Made by a program: the position numbers and the translations under genes. This document shows, in pieces, positions 62,401 to 64,000 of a DNA stretch of 64,000 bases. Under the pieces are notes generated by a model. That model was not told the origin of the DNA. It worked only from the letters and a program-made list of their open reading frames with translations, and made no database searches. Positions within the stretch are counted from its first letter, which is position 1; every line of letters begins with the position of its first letter. This DNA comes from Manis javanica (lineage: Eukaryota; Chordata; Mammalia; Pholidota; Manidae), in assembly GCF_040802235.1 (NCBI RefSeq), contig NC_133167.1, positions 43,584,001 through 43,648,000 of the forward strand, written 5' to 3'.

Positions 62401-62640
62401 GTCACTTCCTGGCAGGTGCAGAGACCTCGAGAAGAGAAGAATTCATCCAAATCTACAGGTACTGCAGGCAAAGCCTGATGGCAAGTCTGGCTTGGCTGTC
62501 TGGCCTCAAGAGGCCTTTAAAAGTTCAATCTGAAATTCCTTACAAAAAGTTCCAGCAAAGCATATTTAAAAGAGCCTGTGTAATCAATTGCTCTTCTTGC
62601 TGCACCTGTGCAAATAATCAAGCCAGCTGTTAATTATTTT
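59441..62640 (+). other. AT-rich internal region without viral genes
   Basis: About 3.2 kb where gag and pol would be. No frame exceeds about 80 codons and none shows a retroviral motif (no CCHC knuckle, DTG, YXDD or integrase pattern seen). Two diverged tandem copies of a roughly 60-base unit lie at about 60090-60200 (CTATGCTAAAAGATG and GCATGCTAAAGAATG words), and an A-run lies at 60943-60959. A strong donor site CAG|GTGAGT is at 62385-62393. It may be captured host transcript or heavily changed retroviral DNA; I cannot tell which. Confidence 0.7.
62385..62393 (+). promoter_or_regulatory. Consensus splice donor inside the provirus
   Basis: CAGGTGAGT, a perfect donor consensus with GT at 62388-62389, preceded by pyrimidine-containing CAG candidates upstream. 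It hints at a small exon ending here. Confidence 0.5.
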
Positions 62641-63045
62641 CTTAACCTAGTTACTTCTGGTAAAAATGAGAGTGATTTTAGAGAGAAGTATCGTTTCAAT
62701 AATGCAGCCTCCTTCCAGAATAAAAAATCCAACTCCAGATGTTGCTACATAACCTAATAACACAATTTGTTTTATCTTGCCTAGAAGCCACAAAACTGCA
62801 AATAGTAATAAAAATGAAACCTAGAATAGAAGCGCCAGCCTTCTGAAGCCCTCTCAACTGACCAGTGATGGAGACCTAGCTGCACCCTTTACTGCGCCCC
62901 CTTCTCAGCATGAAGCAGCCAGAGCGGTCATCACCCCTCTTCCCTAGCAGCAGCTAGAGTCTCTATCTGTAGAAGAAAGAATGAGACCATACCCATAGCC
63001 TTCCCTGGTAAAAACAGGTATTTAATCCCTCCTCCCGAGGGATAG

Positions 63046-63195
63046 TGGGCTTGTAACACTGGAGTGACCCTATGTGTCTCTACTTCTGCCTTCAACTCCT
63101 CCCATGATTTCTGTATCATGGTCCAGCTGGTGCCCAGGTTGATGTATCATGATGATCTCTCATTCGTAGCTGAATTTGAACCTAAGCATAGATAA
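63046..63195 (+). pseudogene. env: Env surface-subunit C-terminal remnant
   Basis: About 50 open codons (starting WACNTGVT, ending EFEPKHR, then TAA) that fit the end of a gamma-type surface subunit just before its cleavage site. A frame change lies between it and the transmembrane part, at the cleavage site itself. The rest of the surface subunit is not recognisable upstream. Confidence 0.75.
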
Positions 63196-63197
63196 AG

Positions 63198-63584
63198 AGA
63201 GAGCCGGTCTCGCTGACCTTAGCCGTGTTGTTAGAGATAAGAGTCGCAGCTGGAGTGGGAACGGAGGCAGTCGCTATTGTTCAAGGGAACCAGCATTATG
63301 AAAGACTAAGGACTGCTATTGATGAAGACCTAAAAACCATAGAGCAATCCATTACAAAACTTGAAGAATCTCTGACTTCCCTCTCTGAGGTAGTCTTACA
63401 GAATAGACGAGGGCTAGATCTGCTGTTCCTAAAAGGAGGAGGACTGTGTGCAGCTTTAAGAGAAGAATGCTGCTTTTATGCAGATCATTCCGGGATAGTA
63501 AGAGATTCAATGTCAAAACTTAGAGAAAGGCTAGATCAGAGGAAGAGAGAGCGAGAAGCAGGCCAAGGACTGTTTGAATCTTAG
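63198..63584 (+). pseudogene. env: Env transmembrane-subunit ectodomain remnant
   Basis: About 128 open codons. It starts inside the cleavage and fusion-peptide area ([10 protein letters not shown]), continues through a helical heptad region, then the conserved [11 protein letters not shown] stretch and CAALREECC, the C-x6-C-C motif of gamma-type envelopes, and ends in TAG at 63582-63584. The fusion peptide is shorter and more polar than usual. There is no normal start; the GTG at 63225 is not a real one. With the surface part lost and a stop before the anchor this cannot act as an envelope. Confidence 0.85.
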
Positions 63585-63788
63585 TTCACTAGGTCCCCGT
63601 GGTTTACAACCCTGATATCCACTCTGGCTGGGCCCCTACTCATCCTTGTGTTGCTTCTAACTTTAAGACCCTGCATGTTAAACCGGTTAATAACTTTTGT
63701 TAGAGAAAGAGTGAGTGCCGTTCATGTACTAATGTTGAAGCAACAATACCACTCACTCACCTCACAAGAAGATACAAACATTCCATGA
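63585..63788 (+). pseudogene. env: Env membrane anchor and tail beyond the stop
   Basis: Same frame as the ectodomain, open until TGA at 63786-63788. It holds a Trp-containing membrane-proximal piece (SPWFTTLIS), a Leu-rich span (LILVLLLTL) and a basic tail. Out of reach of translation because of the TAG at 63582. Confidence 0.8.
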
Positions 63789-63800
63789 TTGGAATGCCCC

Positions 63801-63819
63801 AAAAAGAGAAGTGGGGAAA
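63801..63819 (+). promoter_or_regulatory. Polypurine tract of the gamma-like provirus
   Basis: AAAAAGAGAAGTGGGGAAA directly before the 3' LTR. Confidence 0.9.
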
Positions 63820-64000
63820 TGTAGGATCTGAAGAATCAAAAGTTAGCATAAGTACAGCCATCTTAAGGCCTAAATACCACCCCCTAACCCAAAAGAAGGA
63901 AAATCATTAGAATCTTGAAAAACAAGTTAGTTAGCCTGTGTCAATTGTAGTGACCTTTAGTTAACTAACCGTAAATCAGTTAATCATACACGCCTAGCTT
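63820..64000 (+). repeat. 3' LTR, partial (window end)
   Basis: Starts TGTAGGATCTG and is identical to the first 181 bases of the 5' LTR. The rest, and the target duplication, lie beyond the window. Confidence 0.93.

Larger units (their letters stand above)
58471..64000 (+). mobile_element. Gammaretrovirus-like non-autonomous provirus, cut by the window end
   Basis: 5' LTR 58471-58962, tRNA-Pro primer site, gamma-type leader, about 3 kb without viral frames, a damaged env end, polypurine tract and the first 181 bases of the 3' LTR. Those 181 bases are identical to the 5' LTR by eye, so insertion is recent although gag and pol are absent. The internal part is about 4.85 kb, well short of a complete provirus. 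It must have been copied with enzymes from another element, in the manner of VL30-type elements. Confidence 0.9.

Noticed and set aside
62388-62633. 81-codon plus-strand frame with a Cys-rich end
   Set aside because: It begins at the splice donor itself and has no recognisable domain; chance is as likely.

Overview
The window is nuclear DNA of a placental mammal. It is AT-rich and repeat-dense and contains no host gene that I can support. Ancient mammal-wide repeats (MIR, L2, a hAT-Charlie-type element, many L1 pieces) lie beside young endogenous retroviruses. I see no Alu, B1/B2 or carnivore tRNA-SINE, so a primate, mouse-like rodent or typical carnivore is unlikely. The L1 3' end style and the lack of young SINEs would suit a pangolin or another laurasiatherian, but that is a guess.

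Layout. 1-2945: old L1 DNA with an internal inversion. 2946-11040: mostly unassigned AT-rich DNA with a probable solo LTR near 10.1-10.6 kb. 12378-20415: a complete class II (betaretrovirus/IAP-like) provirus on the minus strand, with identical 334-bp LTRs, a 6-bp target duplication, a tRNA-Phe primer site, open gag and dUTPase-protease, a pol broken by three in-frame stops, and an env stopped just before its membrane anchor. Two 322-bp near-identical direct repeats of unknown nature flank it (11041-11362 and 22153-22474). 20425-22140: MIR, an old repeat and an L2 end. 24505-25932: a poly(A)-tailed retrocopy of a retroviral env transcript with a 16-bp target duplication. 25933-35500: ancient repeats and unassigned DNA.

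35560-42535 is a degenerate telomere-like (TTAGGG-related) array of about 7 kb with a spacing near 160 bp. 44272-50517 is a full-length but dead L1 carrying a 52-bp insert that matches DNA about 2 kb downstream. 54540-57890 holds older L1 pieces. 58471-64000 is a second young provirus, gammaretrovirus-like with a tRNA-Pro primer site, whose gag-pol region is replaced by about 3 kb of AT-rich DNA with no viral reading frame; only a damaged env end remains, and its 3' LTR runs off the window.

Function. The provirus parts form standard retroviral units (LTR promoter and poly(A) site, primer site, gag, frameshift to dUTPase-protease, frameshift to pol, env). Neither provirus is complete in coding. 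The gamma-like element looks non-autonomous, needing enzymes in trans. The L1 sequences are the likely source of the machinery that made the env retrocopy.
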